Shown: positions 4,538-5,482 of the stretch, piece by piece
How positions within the stretch are numbered: the stretch's first letter is position 1
Layout: every line of letters starts with the position of its first letter
Source: an uncultured Spongiibacteraceae bacterium
GTDB lineage: Bacteria; Pseudomonadota; Gammaproteobacteria; Pseudomonadales; Dasaniaceae
Direction: 5' to 3'
Assembly: GCA_937969395.1 (NCBI GenBank)
Contig: CALBVI010000072.1
Coordinates: 1 to 5,482 of the forward strand
DNA length: 5,482 nucleotides
The notes under the pieces: generated by a model
What the model was told of the DNA's origin: nothing
The model's database searches: none
What the model saw: the letters and a program-made list of their open reading frames with translations, nothing else
Program-made: the position numbers and the translations under genes

Positions 4538-5482
4538 ATGGAACAATATACGGACCCGCAAAAAAAAACCAAAGCTTTTGGAGCAAATGCGAACCGATAT
4601 CCGACGCAAGCATTACAGTCGAGCTACTGAAAGAACCTATTTGTATTGGGTGAGGCAATATATTTATTACCATCAGAAACAGCACCCCAATGACCTCAAT
4701 AACACCCATATTGAACAGTTTCTGAATTATCTGGCTGTCGAAAAACGAAGTGCTGGAACCACCCAAGCTCAAGCGCTCAATGCGATTGTGTACTTATATC
4801 GTGAAGTCTTAAAAACAGACGTTGGTGATTTGGATTACTTACGCAATGTGCGCACTTTCAAAAACATCCCAACGGTGCTCAGCAAAGAAGAAGTGAAACA
4901 ACTCTTTCAATATATGCGTGGCACAACTAAATTAATGGCAGCACTGCTTTATGGTGCGGGGTTAAGAATCAATGAATGTGTGACTCTACGAGTACAAGAC
5001 GTCGATTTGGCCTTAAAGACCATCACCATTCGAAATGGTAAAGGTCAAAAAGCCAGAGTAATCGTCATTCCCAATAAATTACTTAAACCTATTGAGCAAC
5101 AACTATTACGGCGCAAGCAATTACATGTGGATGACCTTAACCGAGGCTGTGGCTATGTTGAGTTACCTTTCGCCCTGGCGAGAAAATACAAGAATGCGCC
5201 AACCAGTTTCCAGTGGCAGTATTTATTCCCTCCAGCCAATGTTCGCTTTGATAAAGATACCGGGGAAAACCGTCGATGGTACTCATCGCCTAGAACACTA
5301 CAAAAAGCTATCAAGAAGGCAGTTGAATTCATGGATATCAACAAACGAGTGACCGCTCATACTCTGCGGCATTCATTTGCTACGCATCTACTAGATTCTG
5401 GAACAGATATTCGAACTATCCAGGAGTTAATGGGCCACAAGGATGTTAAAACCACCATGATTTACACCCATGTCCTTAAAAA
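4538..5482 (+). CDS. intI: Integron integrase IntI, tyrosine recombinase; 5' frameshift, 3' end cut
   Basis: It catalyses attI x attC recombination, capturing and excising cassettes. From ATG 4587 the frame is open to the edge (298 codons). Numbered from there, the catalytic residues are Arg127 (LLYGAGLR), a GKGQK hairpin lysine (151-155), His258-x2-Arg261 (HTLRHSFATHLL), His284 (LMGH) and nucleophile Tyr293 (MIYTHV). The IntI-specific insert is present at about 190-215 (GYVELPFALARKYKNA...WQYLFP). The N-terminal DNA-binding domain is residues 1-80. ATG 4538, with AGGA upstream, is in another frame and stops at 4628-4630. Removing one A from the nine-A run 4560-4568 joins the two as M-E-Q-Y-T-D-P-Q-K-K-P-K-L-L-E-Q. 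Either this is a sequencing error, a slippage-prone gene, an inactivated gene, or translation starts at ATG 4587 or TTG 4578. Roughly 10-25 residues are missing beyond the edge. Confidence 0.93.

Larger units (their letters stand above)
1..5482. mobile_element. Integron: intI end plus attI region and cassette array
   Basis: The integron is recognised from a + strand IntI-type integrase at the right, an attI region with an outward promoter, and seven complete cassettes that all lie on the - strand. Each cassette is one gene followed by one imperfect palindrome ending in a G^TTRRRY-like box. Cassette limits are A 28-434, B 435-927, C 928-2205, D 2206-2817, E 2818-3247, F 3248-3794 and G 3795-4317. 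Both edges of the window cut the element: the left within an eighth cassette, the right near the end of intI. There are no transposase genes or transposon ends, so a chromosomal integron is more likely than a mobile class 1-type one. That last point is inference. Confidence 0.95.

Noticed and set aside
5092..5352. Open frames on both strands inside the integrase
   Set aside because: They are in other frames of the conserved IntI sequence and lack ribosome sites.

Overview
The window is the integrase-proximal end of a chromosomal-type (sedentary) integron. A tyrosine recombinase of the IntI family is read on the + strand from about 4538 and runs off the right edge. To its left lies an array of gene cassettes, all transcribed on the - strand, away from the integrase. 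The AT-rich composition, the Vibrio/Shewanella-like IntI sequence and the longer attC sites with GCTTAAC...GTTAAGC ends suggest a marine or aquatic gammaproteobacterium. The sequence does not fix the genus.

Layout, from the integrase leftward. intI (4538 to the edge) appears to have a one-base frameshift in a run of nine A near its 5' end. The noncoding stretch 4281-4537 holds a GGACC/GGTCC hairpin, a good outward-facing promoter (TTGACT-N16-TATAAA) and a fifth, slightly altered copy of the short attC repeat. Seven complete cassettes follow: G (3795-4317, antibiotic-biosynthesis-monooxygenase-like protein), F (3248-3794, hypothetical), E (2818-3247, hypothetical), D (2206-2817, multi-pass membrane protein), C (928-2205, 398-residue protein with a HEPN-type RNxxxH motif), B (435-927, membrane protein with a C-terminal four-cysteine zinc ribbon) and A (28-434, hypothetical). 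An eighth cassette starts at the left edge.

Cassette limits were set by a direct test. In each of the seven, the start of the cassette (just after G^TT on the - strand) is complementary or nearly so to the R'' box at its own 3' end, as expected of a circular cassette cut in attC. There are two attC types: a short one of about 53 bp whose 46-bp body is identical in cassettes A, B, D and E, and three unlike longer ones (72, 105 and 114 bp) in C, F and G. The short type is probably the resident one and the others were probably gained from elsewhere.

The cassette genes do not form a pathway. They are independent cargo that probably shares transcription from the promoter near attI. The points most worth following are the attI/first-attC architecture with its promoter, the attC-like sequence inside the 5' end of intI, the A-tract frameshift, and the HEPN-type protein of cassette C as a candidate defence RNase. 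No RNA gene, insertion sequence or CRISPR array was seen.
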